From Romanomermis culicivorax (lineage: Eukaryota > Nematoda > Enoplea > Mermithida > Mermithidae), in contig CAWUHX010000354.1 of the NCBI GenBank assembly GCA_963922205.1, positions 186,001-250,000 of the forward strand: a DNA stretch of 64,000 nt, given 5' to 3'. How positions within the stretch are numbered: position 1 is the stretch's first letter; every line of letters starts with the position of its first letter. Shown here in pieces: positions 1-20,032 of this stretch. The translations under genes and the position numbers were made by a program. A model generated the notes under the pieces. It saw nothing but the letters and a program-made list of their open reading frames with translations, was not told the origin of the DNA and made no database searches.

Positions 1-211
1 CAGTTCCCTAGATCAGGTATTCAGTCCCCTTGATTAGGAGTTCAATCCATAGGTTAGGGGTTCAACCCCTAGATCAGAGGTTCAATTCCTTGATCGAAGA
101 TTCAGTTCCTTGATATGAGATTCAGTTCGTCCATTCCGACGTTTAGCTCCCTAGATTATCGGTTCATTTCCCTTGATCAGAATTTTAGCTCTCTAGATCA
201 GAGGTTAAGTT
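1..211. repeat. Degenerate ~30-bp tandem satellite, cut by window edge
   Basis: About seven imperfect units of roughly 30 bp, each resembling CCTAGATCAGAGGTTCAGTT. Words such as TAGATCAG, TTCAGTTCC and CTTGAT recur with one or two changes. The array starts before the window and fades out near 211. From 212 to 606 no gene or clear repeat is seen. Confidence 0.7.
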
Positions 212-606
212 CTGGAAGAATATATGCGTGACAAATTATGCAATTTCAGTGTAAATAAGGCCCATGTGGAGATGTCATTAGTGTAAATATAATCAAACGA
301 ATTCATTATATGGCCTATGATTCCTCGAATCATCTTTTGAAAGATTTCCTCGTCAGTTGTCGCTAAATAGGCTCATGTTTCCACTAAAACCAATGTCATA
401 CTGTAGCTCATTGTTCAGTGTATCAATTGCGTTTTCTATATTTATCCAAACATAACACACACACCTAACGGGTGGGCCCGCACACAGAGTCGTTAATTCC
501 AATTGTCGAACACCATTTTTATCCTTAATTGACGCCTATTTAGGTCTTTTTTCGGGTTTCTTCTCCACGTAATAAATTCTTTAGGATTCGATTATCATCG
601 TCCATT

Positions 607-9658
<9,052 letters not shown>

Positions 9659-9934
9659 CCTTAAATTTTTCTTGCTCGTACAACAATTTGAATCTTCGAT
9701 GTTTGTGCAATATATAATGATGGTTGTTGATTGAATGTACAGAATTTTTGTATTTGTTACTAGAGTTATTTTGTTTATAGAAGACATTAATTAAATTTCT
9801 ATGTAATTTAGACGAAGATAATTTTCGTAACTTTTCCATACCAAACAAAGGGCTATTTAATTCATTTGAAAAACAAGTGCCAAACATGAAAAACGTGTGT
9901 CGAATACTTCTTGATTTTGTGAAAAAGTAATCAA

Positions 9935-10425
9935 ATTGCAATTTGATTAAAAAAAGAAATAAAGGGCACATAGTTTCCATACAAAAAAAATCAAGTGAGT
10001 CTTGATTATTTCATCAAAAAAGTAATCAAGTTGCAATAGAAAGAAATAAAATTCATCTTGATTCAATTCAAAAAATATCAAGTATCATCTTTCAAAAAAA
10101 GAAACAAATGCATTTGATTCCATCCAACAAAAAAAATCAAGTTCCAACTCGATTTCAAAAGAAATTAATTGTATATTTATTGAAGAAAATAAGAAATTTA
10201 TTGAAGAAAATGCACGTTGGTTCCAGACGAAATTACACTAGATTCGATCCAAAAAAGAACTCAAATAGAAATCAAGTTGCATCTTGATTACAAAAAAAAT
10301 AAATCGAGTTGCCTATAGATTCAATCCAAAAAATCAAGTTGAATCATTCAAAAAAAGAAATCAAGTTGCATCTTGATTCCAAAAAAAGGAAATCAAGTGC
10401 ATCTTGATTAAATCTAGATAAAGAA
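9935..10425. repeat. Degenerate ATCAAGTTGCATCTTGATT repeat array
   Basis: At least eight imperfect 40-60 bp units combine AATCAAGTTGCA, TCTTGATT and a run of A. ATCAAG...CTTGAT is itself palindromic, so each unit could form a small hairpin. It starts about 280 bp after the ML stop codon. No ORF. Confidence 0.7.
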
Positions 10426-11512
10426 GTGGTACATGAAACCTCAGATTTTTGAGGACACCTAATTTGCATATAAAACATTTTTACACAGTAGTATCTCAGT
10501 AGTAAGGAGGGAGTTGTCAAAGGTAACTTGGGGGTACGCGATACACAAAACATAGGCAAATTTTCCTTACCTGGCAGGTGCCAAAAGCTCTCGGGGGTAC
10601 ACAGGGGGTCCACCTTTGCTACCCCCGTATACTGTTCAAATGCCTAGTGGTGGAAGTGTTCTGGGGCTGTAGTGACCCCCACCAAACACGCCCTCACCAT
10701 TGGCTTCTCCCTTATTTATAATAATGCAGAAAAAAACACGCGTCTTTTCATGCCTGTGATTTTTTCAAAACTGGGACTGAATTTTTCAATTCTTGTCCCA
10801 GTTAAATTTTTGTTTCACTTTTTGTATTTTGCCTATGCTTAAGCATGTAAAATATGTTCCAGTTTTTTCAATTTTTGTACTGATTTTTTCGATTTTTGTC
10901 CCGATTTTTTCAAAACTTAACAGATTTTTTCAAAACATGCACTGATTTTTTTTTATCTTTTCACTTGTTTATGTATTGGGTTTTTCTGAAATGTAGTTTC
11001 GAGATTGTTTGTCACGTGCCGACGAATTTCGTTGAACGTCACATGATTCACATCACATTTTTTTCGTTATGTTTTTCCTTACGTTTTGTGTTACAGTAAT
11101 TTACATTAGCTTTACGTTTCGTTTTTATAATTTTTAAATGCAATTCATGTGTGTACTTTTATGTTTCGTTTCTGTTTCATTTGCGCACATGTTATTTCCG
11201 TTTCGATTTATTATTTTCTATCACACACATAGACTAGGGTATGTACCCGCTAGTCAAGAATTTCCGTTAGAGATAAGCTCTCCAAGCTCATCTCCTGTAA
11301 TTAGAGCACAACGTGCACCTCTTATCAGTAAAAACTAGTGACGTTTCGCAACGTGAAACGACTAGTTTGAAATTCTCACTAGTTGACGTTCCTATGTTAA
11401 GCATGGAGAGTGAAAACTTGCCCCAATGCTTAACGTTGTGAACTGGAAAATGTCTATGTGACCATAGGCATCTTCTGCAACGATTTCCGCTGCAGAAATT
11501 AGCTTGGGGGAG
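10426..11512. other. Non-coding stretch; possible Maverick-end fragment at 10490-10640
   Basis: No gene is recognised. At 10490-10640 the text CAGTAGTAAGGAGGG...GGGGGTAC...ACACAAAACATAGGC resembles the Maverick terminus at 13672 (AGTAGTATAGGGGG...CACACAAAACATAGC) and the left end of the 994-bp element at 59632. This may be a decayed terminal fragment. From 10700 to 11512 the DNA is T-rich with no convincing exon. Confidence 0.35.
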
Positions 11513-11755
11513 TGTTAACTCCGCCCAAGGCATACTGTAGTTTATGAAGCCCTTTAAAAGGACATGTTTCGTTAGTTTGTCACTCATTTTTGTGTCTTGT
11601 CTTCGACTATAATCATCTTGTTGCGTTTTAGCCAGCGTCTTTGCATTTGCCATTCGTCATTATTATTATATTTTTATATTGTCAACTGCGTTCGCCGCTC
11701 GTCGAATAAATTTGCATATTCTCGCCTCTGGCCTCTTTTTACGTTGCCAGTTACA
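11513..11755 (+). mobile_element. Possible short LTR (243 bp) remnant
   Basis: The sequence begins TGTTAACTCC and ends CCAGTTACA, so the ends are TGT...ACA. It is immediately preceded by the purine tract TTGGGGGAG, as expected for a polypurine tract before a 3' LTR. Inside are a TATA-like TTTAAAAGG and an AATAAA at about 11706. No partner LTR or reverse transcriptase is seen nearby, so it would be a truncated or 3'-end remnant. The composition of 11756-12330 is more GC-rich than its surroundings, consistent with foreign sequence. Confidence 0.3.
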
Positions 11756-13665
11756 GTAACCCGACCGTAGGAGCTCACCCCCATTGCCATTAATCAAGAA
11801 CCCCACCCCCTCTCGGAGGAAACGTTTGATACCCCCGCCTGCTGATCCGCAGCCGCATTACCCCACGCCGAATCGTTCGGATCCCTATACCCGCTCACGG
11901 CCGTCCGTAGGACCCACGCTTTGATCCAAGAACCCATCCCCCAGCGCCAAGTACTTTGAGAAGAGGATTTAGTGAGTCTTCTCAGGGGTTATTATTGTTG
12001 AGGGTATATTTGTGGGAATCCTCCCTTAAGCTAGTTTCCCTTGGAAGTACCCTCAGTTGAGAAAGCCCTCAGATCCTTAATTTCAGGGCCAATAAGGGGA
12101 TTTAGGTTAACAATCGGGTCCCCTACAGTACGCCATTCTGGGAATGGCACCGTTCCTCATTCCCAGTGAATGAGGACTAGGGATTGGCACCCCTGACCCG
12201 GCCGCGTTGTCCATTATTCTACAGCAGAACCCAAGGACAAGGCCGAGGTACATCATAGGTTTACCTGTGGTAGTACCAGCTGGGTTAAGTTCCCGAAGTA
12301 GATAACCTAACGGAGCCATCCAACGGGGTCACAGCATGCCACTTCCAGTGACATGACCATATTTCCTATGGGATATGGTATGGGTTTTACCCACCAATGT
12401 GATTGTCCCACTTCGTTTAATGTGACATGGCTCCCAATTTCTACTTTATGTGACATGTTTTTCCAAATTCAAATTCTACAGGTTGATTGAGATCATTTTT
12501 TATTTCTACATTTATTACATTGAAGGACTTCTTCAATACTGCCACATAATGAGGGCTGATATAAATATTACTAACAATTTTCATATACGCACCTTCAACA
12601 TTGACTACTTACAGCAGGGGTACTAATGTATTACCTACTATCTGTGGTTGTAGGATATCACAGTATATGTAAAAATAATGTCATCCTCCATACATATCAG
12701 GCGGATATTCAGCAATGAGTTGTGCGGTTTCCTGTGAATAGTCCAGTCTTCTAATATCAACCTCTGTAAAACCAAGCATGTACTGAATATGTGTAAATAG
12801 TTTAATACCTATTACTTACCTTACCAGGTTACCTTTGACAACCCCTCTCGTTTCTACTATCTCCATTGTAAATTAGTTAATCATGACAATGCTACACACA
12901 GATTTAGAATCCTTTCAAAAAATACTTTCTGAAAATGTCATAGAAAAAGACTGGCATAATATTATAGCAAAACCCCCACTCAAAAAATTTTCGAGTGCAC
13001 GGCCAAAAGTTGGTTAAGGTCTTTTTAGGATCAAGAAATGGACAATTTCGGTCCTACTACTTACATTTTGAAAAGATTTATGTGACACAAAATGTTACTT
13101 TATCGAGCTCTTGTAGATCTGTTGTTTTTTCCTAGCAGAAGTATTAAAAATTAGAATGTATGAATTGTCGAAATACTATGGTCGAGCTCGACCTTCCTGA
13201 ATTCTCAAAAAAGGCATTCAAACTCTCAATAACAACAAAAAACAAACATTGGCACTGGATTCCACTTATCCTTCACTTTTTAAACTAGTCAACTGACCTT
13301 CCACCCTGATAAATCTTTGAAGCATTCCCTTGATTGCTTCACATAAGTTTTTTCTTTTTGACCCTACATTACAACATTTATATTCGAATGGCTGAATCGA
13401 CTCAGTGGCTGAAATGACACAGCTGGCCTAAACAACATGATGGCTGAACATAAAACATGTATAAAAGCAGTGTCTACATCGATTCAGTGGCTAAAAAACA
13501 TGGTGGCTGGAGTGACAGATCAACTCACAATTTCGGTGGGCCAACGAAAATTCTCTTAGATGAGTCGAAACTGCTCTTGCTTAAGCCCTGCTTGCGTTTC
13601 AGGAACTTTAAGCTATCACAGTAATTAAGCAAGTACTGTAATAAAAATGCAGAATTTCATCAAAA
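11756..13665. other. No recognised gene; repeats near Maverick insertion
   Basis: 11756-12330 is CCCC-rich and could be internal sequence of the putative LTR element, but no gag or pol motif was found in any frame. 12330-13360 shows only short frames with no splice-consistent exon. 13385-13530 holds AGCCACTGAATCGAT-type dispersed repeats also seen at 7838-8570. Confidence 0.4.
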
Positions 13666-13671
13666 AACGGC

Positions 13672-13803
13672 AGTAGTATAGGGGGTCTATGGAGTCCCCA
13701 CACAAAACATAGCATTTTTCGGCCTATCCTTAAGTACAGGGCGGATAATATAAAAAATTGACCTAGCTTGCTCGAAAAGTTTATTAACCCGAATGACGTC
13801 ACC
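13672..13803. repeat. Maverick left terminal inverted repeat
   Basis: This 132-bp repeat aligns with the reverse complement of 28102-28233 with three substitutions and no gaps by eye (TATGG/TACAG near the tip, and TTG/TCG). The preceding six bases, AACGGC, are the target duplication. The high identity implies a recent insertion or ongoing TIR homogenisation. Confidence 0.97.
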
Positions 13804-14036
13804 ATTTTTAATTGATCTAGCTTGTTACGTCAACAATAAACAAACTTCTTTTTATAGTTTGTGTACCTGTTAGCACTGCCCATTTATAGGGCAGCCCCCA
13901 GTGTCAGCCACGAGGAGGCTGGTACACGTGTGACACCAATATTTTTTATTATTTTTTTCATTGTTTTTCACTTTTTATTCTTTTTTTGTTATTTCTATAT
14001 TTTTTTATTTTCTTACTTTTCTTCATTTTTTTCTTT

Positions 14037-17000
14037 TTATTTTTTATATCCAAAAGGTAAAGTAAAGTAATTTGCGAGCACAACACGCTTATCATATACA
14101 ATTTTGTAGTTTTTATACATTTGTTTGGTTAACACGTCACGTTCTTCAGTGCGGACAATTTTTGTATAACTTAATTTACAGTAAGAATCTATTTGTTGAC
14201 TTACAAATAACTGTACCATAAATTTTACAGTTTCAAAATTTAACACCGAAGCTATAGAATGAGTTGAGCGAAATCCGCGAACTTTTAAGCTACACTTTTC
14301 TAAATTATTTACACGCACCTTATAACCATAATTTTTAGGACCCCCTGCAACAAATTCACAAATATAGGCAGCTGATCCATAATCTTTCTCGAGTTCATTT
14401 GTCATTTCACCTAAATAATTACCTACTGGAACTTCATATACATCGGAGGGCCTACTCAAATATATCAAGCTATCAGTATCAAAATATAGTACATGATCCT
14501 GTAATTTTTCAATATAAGAGTACAGTTTAAGACATGCGTGACAAGTTACGTAAGCAGCTAATACAGAATTAGTATTGGACAATATGTGTACAAAGTCGTC
14601 AGTTTTTGTATAATTTACCATGATCATATCATTACTTACAGCATGAGTACTATGAATAACATTACTGTTATCATTTAAAAGTTTAAAATACTCACACGGT
14701 TTCGTGAAATATTCACTCTGCATCATGTTACTCCTTTGGCCAAATTTTCCCCAAAAGCTGTTGAGACATAATTTTGCGAGAGCTCTCAAGCCTGGATTTT
14801 TATTGATTTTCGAGGTATCCAAATGAATACCTTCTTTATTGACCCATTCCTGGAGGTATTTTTGTTTGTCCTCATCAGTTTGTACCCATGATGGCCACTC
14901 ATCTGCTTCTTGTTTGATTTTTATGAATTGGTTCATATATTGAGTGAATAAGCCGTCTGGTAAGCTGCTATTGGCATTTTTGTACTCCGAGAATTTTGAG
15001 TATTGCCATACCTCATGTATTTCGAGGACTACATATCCGAGGTCCACAGCTTTGTAAAGTTTGTGACACACCCACGTACCACTGAGTGACCTTTCATCAT
15101 CTGTATGCTCACATTTATTATTATTTTCATCCGCGCACATTTTGCACAATGGAAATGTTAATTTTTGCCTGGTTCGGTAAGGTAATACCGGATGCAGTAA
15201 ATTTTGAGGGGGTAACACTTTGCATTTGATAAGCCCTTTGTACGGTTTGACCTCTGGTAATATCCGTTGAAAGTTTTCAATTATAATATCAGGGTGACCC
15301 AAAGGGAATCGTCCATATTTACATACCCACGGGTATAGGCTACAAATGTCCGTATAATGAATTTTTTCATCATTTTTTGTACGGTAATATAAGCATATTG
15401 CATTAGTGCGCCCGCCAAAGAATGCATCCCTCGGATTGATGGGTTCGTGCAATTTAATTGAGGCGAAGAATTTTTGCATATCGAGATCAATTTTGAGTTG
15501 CATGTTAAGTTCACACTCCCACATTTCTGTTACAGTGTACCCCTTAGCTTTGAGGAATGTTATTTTATCAAGGGTTCTTTGATGAGCATCCTCCATGGAC
15601 ATGAGGCCATTCAGTATTTTTTTATTACGATCGGGGAAGCATTTTGGGCACCCGTGATAGTAACAACCTTGGAATTCATATACGTTGTTACCCTGTATGC
15701 CGTCCACCTTGTAATTGCCGATTTTAATTTCTGGACCATTTCCCGCATGCCTAATTTGAGTTTGATGTGTTGCTGACAACCATTTTAGCCATTTTATGGC
15801 TATTATGAACTGCATACGTTCTCGTTTGTATCCCCCATAAGGGACCACACCAATGACGTTTTCAGGCATGTGGTTCAATCTATACACAAGATTGCACGCA
15901 CTGGCGATCGTAAGGCTGCTCAAGAATGGGTCAACACCCGTTTGATCGATGAATAATCGCCTAAATTTCATACAACACTGTTGTAGAATATCAACGTCAC
16001 TATGACAATATGCTAGAACTTCATGTCTGAAATTAATTACGGTATTTCTTTTTGAACTATACCACTTGTAAAATTTTTCAGCTTCATCAGGTTTCATAGA
16101 ATCCGCCCCGTAGTAATGAGGTGCTGGTAATGGTCCCACATAATCCCAATTTGCTCTCATATTGAAATAATGAGGGAAATATCCTTTTTTAAGTTCATCA
16201 ATGCCGAAAGCTTTGGGTAATGCTGACAAGGGCATGGGTAAGAAGTTGAAGCTATCGATTATTTTTACTCCACCACCTTCAATTGAAATTAATTCGAGTC
16301 CCCTGGGAACAATTTCCGGTTTGATGCAATGCTTGTGCATATATTGTAGTATGAATGGTCTGTCGAAGCCCTTGGAATTATGGGCGATTGCTATCGATTT
16401 TTGGTTCTGTTCACTGAATAACCAGGTGCAGAATTCTTGGAGGCAATTTTACCCCATAAAGATATGCAAGTTTTGCCCGCAATTATCACATGCATCTAAC
16501 TGTTCATCATTACACCCATCACATACTTTTCGGGCCACGCATAGCATTGGAATATGTAGAAATGTTTCATCATCGATTAATGTCTCTTGAGTTGTCTCAA
16601 AATCGAAAAATATATAGGATTGAGTATTTTTGTCTTTCTTTGGGGAGCTGGCTTTTTGAATAAAGCACTGGTGATTATCCTGGGGGACGGACTTGTGACA
16701 TATTGTACAGTAGAACGAATAGCAGGTGTGTTTGTGTTTACGTCCGCATAAATTTCGGCTGGTCTTACATATGTATAACTGTTCGCATATTGGGAGGCAG
16801 GGTCCCCCTTTCGAGTTAATATTATTTTTATGGGCAGCGAAGCATTCATTGTTTGAGAAATACCGTAAGCAAGAGTCACATTTTATCCATTGATCTAGCA
16901 CACAATAGGGTAAAGTGCGACAATTGGGACATTTAATGGGGCATTTATGGGCTGTTGCACATTTGTACGATTTATTGCACCTGTCACAGAAGTAAGATGT

Positions 17001-17969
17001 ATTGAAGAATGCGGGCATACTGGTTATGACGTCATAATGACCCTCTTGTAAGTATAGACTCAATATTTTGTCTGCAGCTGGACCTTCATAGAATAAATCA
17101 TTGAAGTCCTCTTTGCACCATACTTTTATTTGATAATCAGGCGAGAGTGCAGTCTGCAATTTTTCTAGCTCGCTGTAGCCGCACCCTGTTGCAAGGTCAC
17201 CAAGGCCGGCCATGACCATTAGCTGAGTAGCCAATCGTTTTTGCATAGTATTAGGGGTATTGCGCGGTTTACGTATGGTATTTAGATGCGGATCATTGTC
17301 CACATAGGCCCGGGCTACGGCCAATGCTCTGGCGCAGCACAAATTATCCGAATTTTTTATTTTTACGATGCATCTGTTACGTTTCAGTTTTTCCTTGAAC
17401 GTACCCATATTTTTTTTATAATATACTGCCCCTTTTAGAGAAATAACGTGCGTAAATTTGACCATCATGTCACCATCGAACGTCATATCATTATTGGACT
17501 GTTCCAATCGTTTGATCTGTGATAGGATAGTTTCAGCTGTTAATTCACCGACATTGCAATATGGAAGGACCAAGGGGTGGTCCATGGAGGATTTTTGTTG
17601 AAGGTAAAATCCCACCAAATCCTTATCATTAGCTGACATTTTTATATTGCTCAACACGTGGTCAAATATATCCCCCAAGGTTATATGGACGTTGGGGCAT
17701 GTATCCATATTTTTGAATTTCAGTTTATAACTCTTTGCTCTAGTGTTGAATTTTGGCATGTTTTGATCATTGATTAAGTTTAGATCAAAATAATAGGCCA
17801 GTGATGTTGATGCTTCATTTGCTTGCACGGAAATACAAAAGTCGGGGTCCGTCACATCATTTACATTCAGCTGATGTAAATTTTCTCTGATGGCGTCCAT
17901 ATGTTTCCGATCCTGCCATAATTTGGAACCGATAATGGTTTTCAAGCAAAGTTTAGAAAGCCGTTCCAT
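14037..17969 (-). CDS. Protein-primed family B DNA polymerase (Maverick PolB), one in-frame stop
   Basis: One reading frame of about 1310 codons, interrupted only by TAA at 16449-16451 (codon 507). Order of parts: N-terminal region; Cys/His-rich zinc-binding stretch (about codons 330-450); Exo I DFETT at about 456; Exo II AHNSKGFD at about 530; the YEFQGCYYHGC motif at about 764; Exo III YCHSDVD at about 654; Pol A DICSLYP at about 874; Pol B with KLCLNSFWGKFG; Pol C YFDTDS. This is a full protein-primed replicase as in Polintons and adenoviruses. The stop lies between the Exo I and Exo II segments, where the frame is otherwise conserved. A 39-bp GT...TTATTCAG stretch could be read as a tiny intron, but it would remove conserved residues, so a point mutation is more likely. 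The ATG at 17969 lies about 50 nt after a TATA element. The next gene upstream is the TBP. Confidence 0.93.
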
Positions 17970-18014
17970 GGTAAATAAATTTTGGAGAATGACCTCTTCT
18001 TTGTTCGCCCTCCC

Positions 18015-18029
18015 CTTTTATACTTTTTT
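18015..18029 (-). promoter_or_regulatory. Shared TATA element before polB
   Basis: The coding strand reads AAAAAAGTATAAAAG, about 46-54 nt before the polB ATG at 17969. It matches the element-wide consensus AAAAGTATAAAAG. Confidence 0.75.
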
Positions 18030-18090
18030 CAGGACAAAATAACCTTTATAACAAAAAAAATTGCATGACAATGACGTCATCACTTTTTTA

Positions 18091-18624
18091 TTACGCGCGA
18101 TATTTACAGATAATTCTCATAATACGAGGAAAGCCAATTAACATATCGTTTTTACATTTACAGCCAGTGAAAATAAGTTTACCCGAATGAAATATTACAA
18201 CAGTCATTTTGGGGTCATTCATTCTGAAAGTTAGGCCGGGGAACAATTCAGGTACGAACATACTTTGCTTGGGGTAGGCTTTGCACAATTGTTCCAGGCA
18301 AATTTTGAATCCGGTCGTATGGGAACCCACAAAATTTGCAATTTTAAAATTACTCCGCCTGCATGTGTATCCTTTACATTGTAGTCCCGCCATTAAATTA
18401 TCCAAGACGCAGGCAGCATCTGTGGCCGTTTTGATTCCCACACACACAACTCTTCCATTCCGAAAAATCAATAACGTCCCCATGGGGGTTGTCTCCTTTA
18501 AAATTAAAGCTGAGAATTTTCTGGGGTTGTATACACAGTCTGTAAATTCATTGTGTAGTTTGATCAAATCCAATTGGCACCCCAATTCCATTGTTACAGT
18601 CATATTTTGTATTGTAGAGGGCAT
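18091..18624 (-). CDS. TATA-binding protein (TBP) encoded by the Maverick
   Basis: 177 residues forming the two-repeat TBP saddle with almost no N-terminal tail. Repeat 1 starts with IQNMTVTMELGCQLDL, then YNPRKFSALIL and LLIFRNGRVVCVG. Repeat 2 has FKIANFVGS, PELFPGLTFRM and VVIFHSGKLIFTG. The four phenylalanines that kink TATA DNA in known TBPs are all present (F37, F54, F128, F145), as are the DNA-contacting asparagines (N7, N97). In the cell TBP nucleates polymerase II/III pre-initiation complexes. Here it sits between polB and the minor capsid gene, with its own TATAAATAG at about 18688-18698. It is clearly divergent from textbook animal TBP, for example VG instead of TG after the repeat 1 sheet. 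It is intact, with no internal stop. It could drive the element's own promoters or compete with the host factor; which one cannot be told from sequence. Confidence 0.93.
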   Translation of the reverse strand: MPSTIQNMTVTMELGCQLDLIKLHNEFTDCVYNPRKFSALILKETTPMGTLLIFRNGRVVCVGIKTATDAACVLDNLMAGLQCKGYTCRRSNFKIANFVGSHTTGFKICLEQLCKAYPKQSMFVPELFPGLTFRMNDPKMTVVIFHSGKLIFTGCKCKNDMLIGFPRIMRIICKYRA

Positions 18625-18685
18625 GGTGGTGGCGTATGTACGGTGGAGTAATTAAAATATAAAATGACCCGATGTTGTTGATTCT

Positions 18686-18700
18686 TCCTATTTATACCCG
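18686..18700 (-). promoter_or_regulatory. TATA element before TBP gene
   Basis: The coding strand reads CGGGTATAAATAGGAAG, about 65-72 nt before the TBP ATG. It is a variant of the element-wide motif: the TATAAA core is kept but the flanking A-run is missing. Confidence 0.55.
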
Positions 18701-18718
18701 TTTACATGCTTATGTCAT

Positions 18719-19486
18719 TTAAAAATGAAATAATTGATTACTTTTTCGAAAATGTAACTTGACAATTACTTTTCCAGTTACAAAATTGACACATTCATTT
18801 GCATCTGTTTTAAGAAAAATTTCAATTTCTGAAAAGTTTTTGACCAATATGGGTACGTAGTGGGGGGAATCATATATTTTGTTAACAATTTCCCCGTATT
18901 TGTTTTCTATGCTCACAATTCTTACGAGAGGTGGGAGAACATCGCCCACTATTTGAGGTTCTACTAGGTTACAGTAGACGAACATAAACTCGAACCCCCC
19001 TCTTACGTCAAAGGGGTATTTCGACCATGTTGAGCTTAAAATTTTTGGTTCAGCAAATCCAAGAATGTGTTGCAATCGTAATGACAATTGTACACTTTCA
19101 ATAATTTCATTATTAATTTTGATACTAGCTTTTCTGTCGTAGTTATTGTAGGAGAACTCTATACTCTTGGCGATGTCAGCCTCATCATCAGCAGTTAATG
19201 CGTTTTTGATGGACCATGTTATGGTGTCAGTTAGTTCTTTCACTGAGGAATAATACGAGGTTGGAACACGAACAGTGTACAGTTTTTTAGATGAGGCGTG
19301 TTGAATAACAATTTCTTGGTCATTATTTGAAATATTTTCCCAAGTATGAGGGTAAATGATTTCGCACAATCCGCACTCCCAGTCCCCTTGGAGCATTAGC
19401 CTATAAGGCAATGGTACGCTAAAGTGACTGGCTTTATTGCCAGGATTACTCACTGTATTGCTAGGTAAGGTTATATAGAATGACAT
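18719..19486 (-). CDS. Minor capsid (penton-like) protein
   Basis: 255 residues from the chosen start. An in-frame ATG exists 11 codons further up (19519), but it touches the TATA box at 19523-19537. The second Met, at 19486 (MSFYITLPSNT), is therefore the likely start. It matches the penton/minor capsid protein of Polintons in layout: N-terminal SFYITLPS, then FSVPLPYRLMLQGDWECGL, EIIYPHTWEN, and a C-terminal strand with KVIVKLHFRK. This is a jelly-roll vertex protein in the predicted virion. It is intact and adjacent to the protease, major capsid and ATPase genes, as is typical of the morphogenesis block. Confidence 0.85.
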   Translation of the reverse strand: MSFYITLPSNTVSNPGNKASHFSVPLPYRLMLQGDWECGLCEIIYPHTWENISNNDQEIVIQHASSKKLYTVRVPTSYYSSVKELTDTITWSIKNALTADDEADIAKSIEFSYNNYDRKASIKINNEIIESVQLSLRLQHILGFAEPKILSSTWSKYPFDVRGGFEFMFVYCNLVEPQIVGDVLPPLVRIVSIENKYGEIVNKIYDSPHYVPILVKNFSEIEIFLKTDANECVNFVTGKVIVKLHFRKSNQLFHF

Positions 19487-19522
19487 TTTAAATAAAGATA
19501 CAACTGATAAGTTGCGCAACTC

Positions 19523-19537
19523 CTTTTATACCTTTTT
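19523..19537 (-). promoter_or_regulatory. TATA element before minor capsid gene
   Basis: The coding strand reads AAAAAGGTATAAAAGG. The TAA inside TATAAAAG is also the stop codon of the upstream protease frame (ends ...KKV, TAA). It lies about 38-46 nt before the ATG at 19486 and helps fix that start. Confidence 0.75.
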
Positions 19538-20030
19538 GATGTTGCATAGCTGATTAATGATAAAATGATCATCAAATACAGGTGTATTCATTAAAAATAG
19601 TTCATTGATAAATCCTGTGACATATTCATCAATGTAGGGGCATTTGGTTAAACAGTTGGTTATGGTTTTCATTGGAACCCCTCTTACTCTCCATATCAGA
19701 TAAAATAGGCAAAATTGTCCACAAGTTGCAGTTAAAAATGCTTGCAAACATTTTTTATTATATTTTACATTTGTTGAGTTTCTCAACATGTATTGTTGTA
19801 TGTGGGGTACGGGTGGAGACCCGTAACTATCAAAATACTAACACGTGCCATTTGCATCAAAATATAATGCGACCCAATGAGATCCCGATTCGTTATGCTT
19901 ATCCAAATTTATCACTAAAGCGCAGGGTACTGTTGTAACCAGTGGCAAAAGATCAATGGGATAAACACCAACTTGCACTTGTTTTAGCTTGGTCACTTTT
20001 TAGCACAGCCAATATTTCACTCGTATTCAT
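19526..20030 (-). pseudogene. Adenain-like cysteine protease (PRO), broken
   Basis: About 168 codons. The likely ATG at 20030 lies just after the major capsid stop. Visible pieces: VGVYPIDLLP; a GSHWVALYF block with the catalytic His; YFDSYGSPP with the acidic residue; and ATCGQFCLFYL with the catalytic Cys. This is the His-Asp/Glu-Cys order of adenovirus protease (C5/Ulp1 fold), which cleaves capsid precursors in Polintons. Two lesions are seen: a one-base frameshift within the first 25 codons (about 19985-19965) and a TAG at 19838-19840 just before the YFDSYG block. The C-terminal 87 codons (19526-19789) are open and contain the Cys motif. Without repair the copy cannot make active protease. 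Confidence 0.85.
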
Positions 20031-20032
20031 TT

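Noticed and set aside
12107..12319. 70-codon minus-strand ORF
   Set aside because: It has no ATG context, motif or splice partner and lies in repeat-derived GC-rich DNA.
16412..16450. A 39-bp intron in polB removing the TAA
   Set aside because: It would delete conserved residues between Exo I and Exo II and is below normal intron size. A nonsense mutation is simpler.
19486..19519. Upstream ATG (19519) for the minor capsid gene
   Set aside because: It lies immediately beside the TATA box, so a transcript from that promoter would not contain it.
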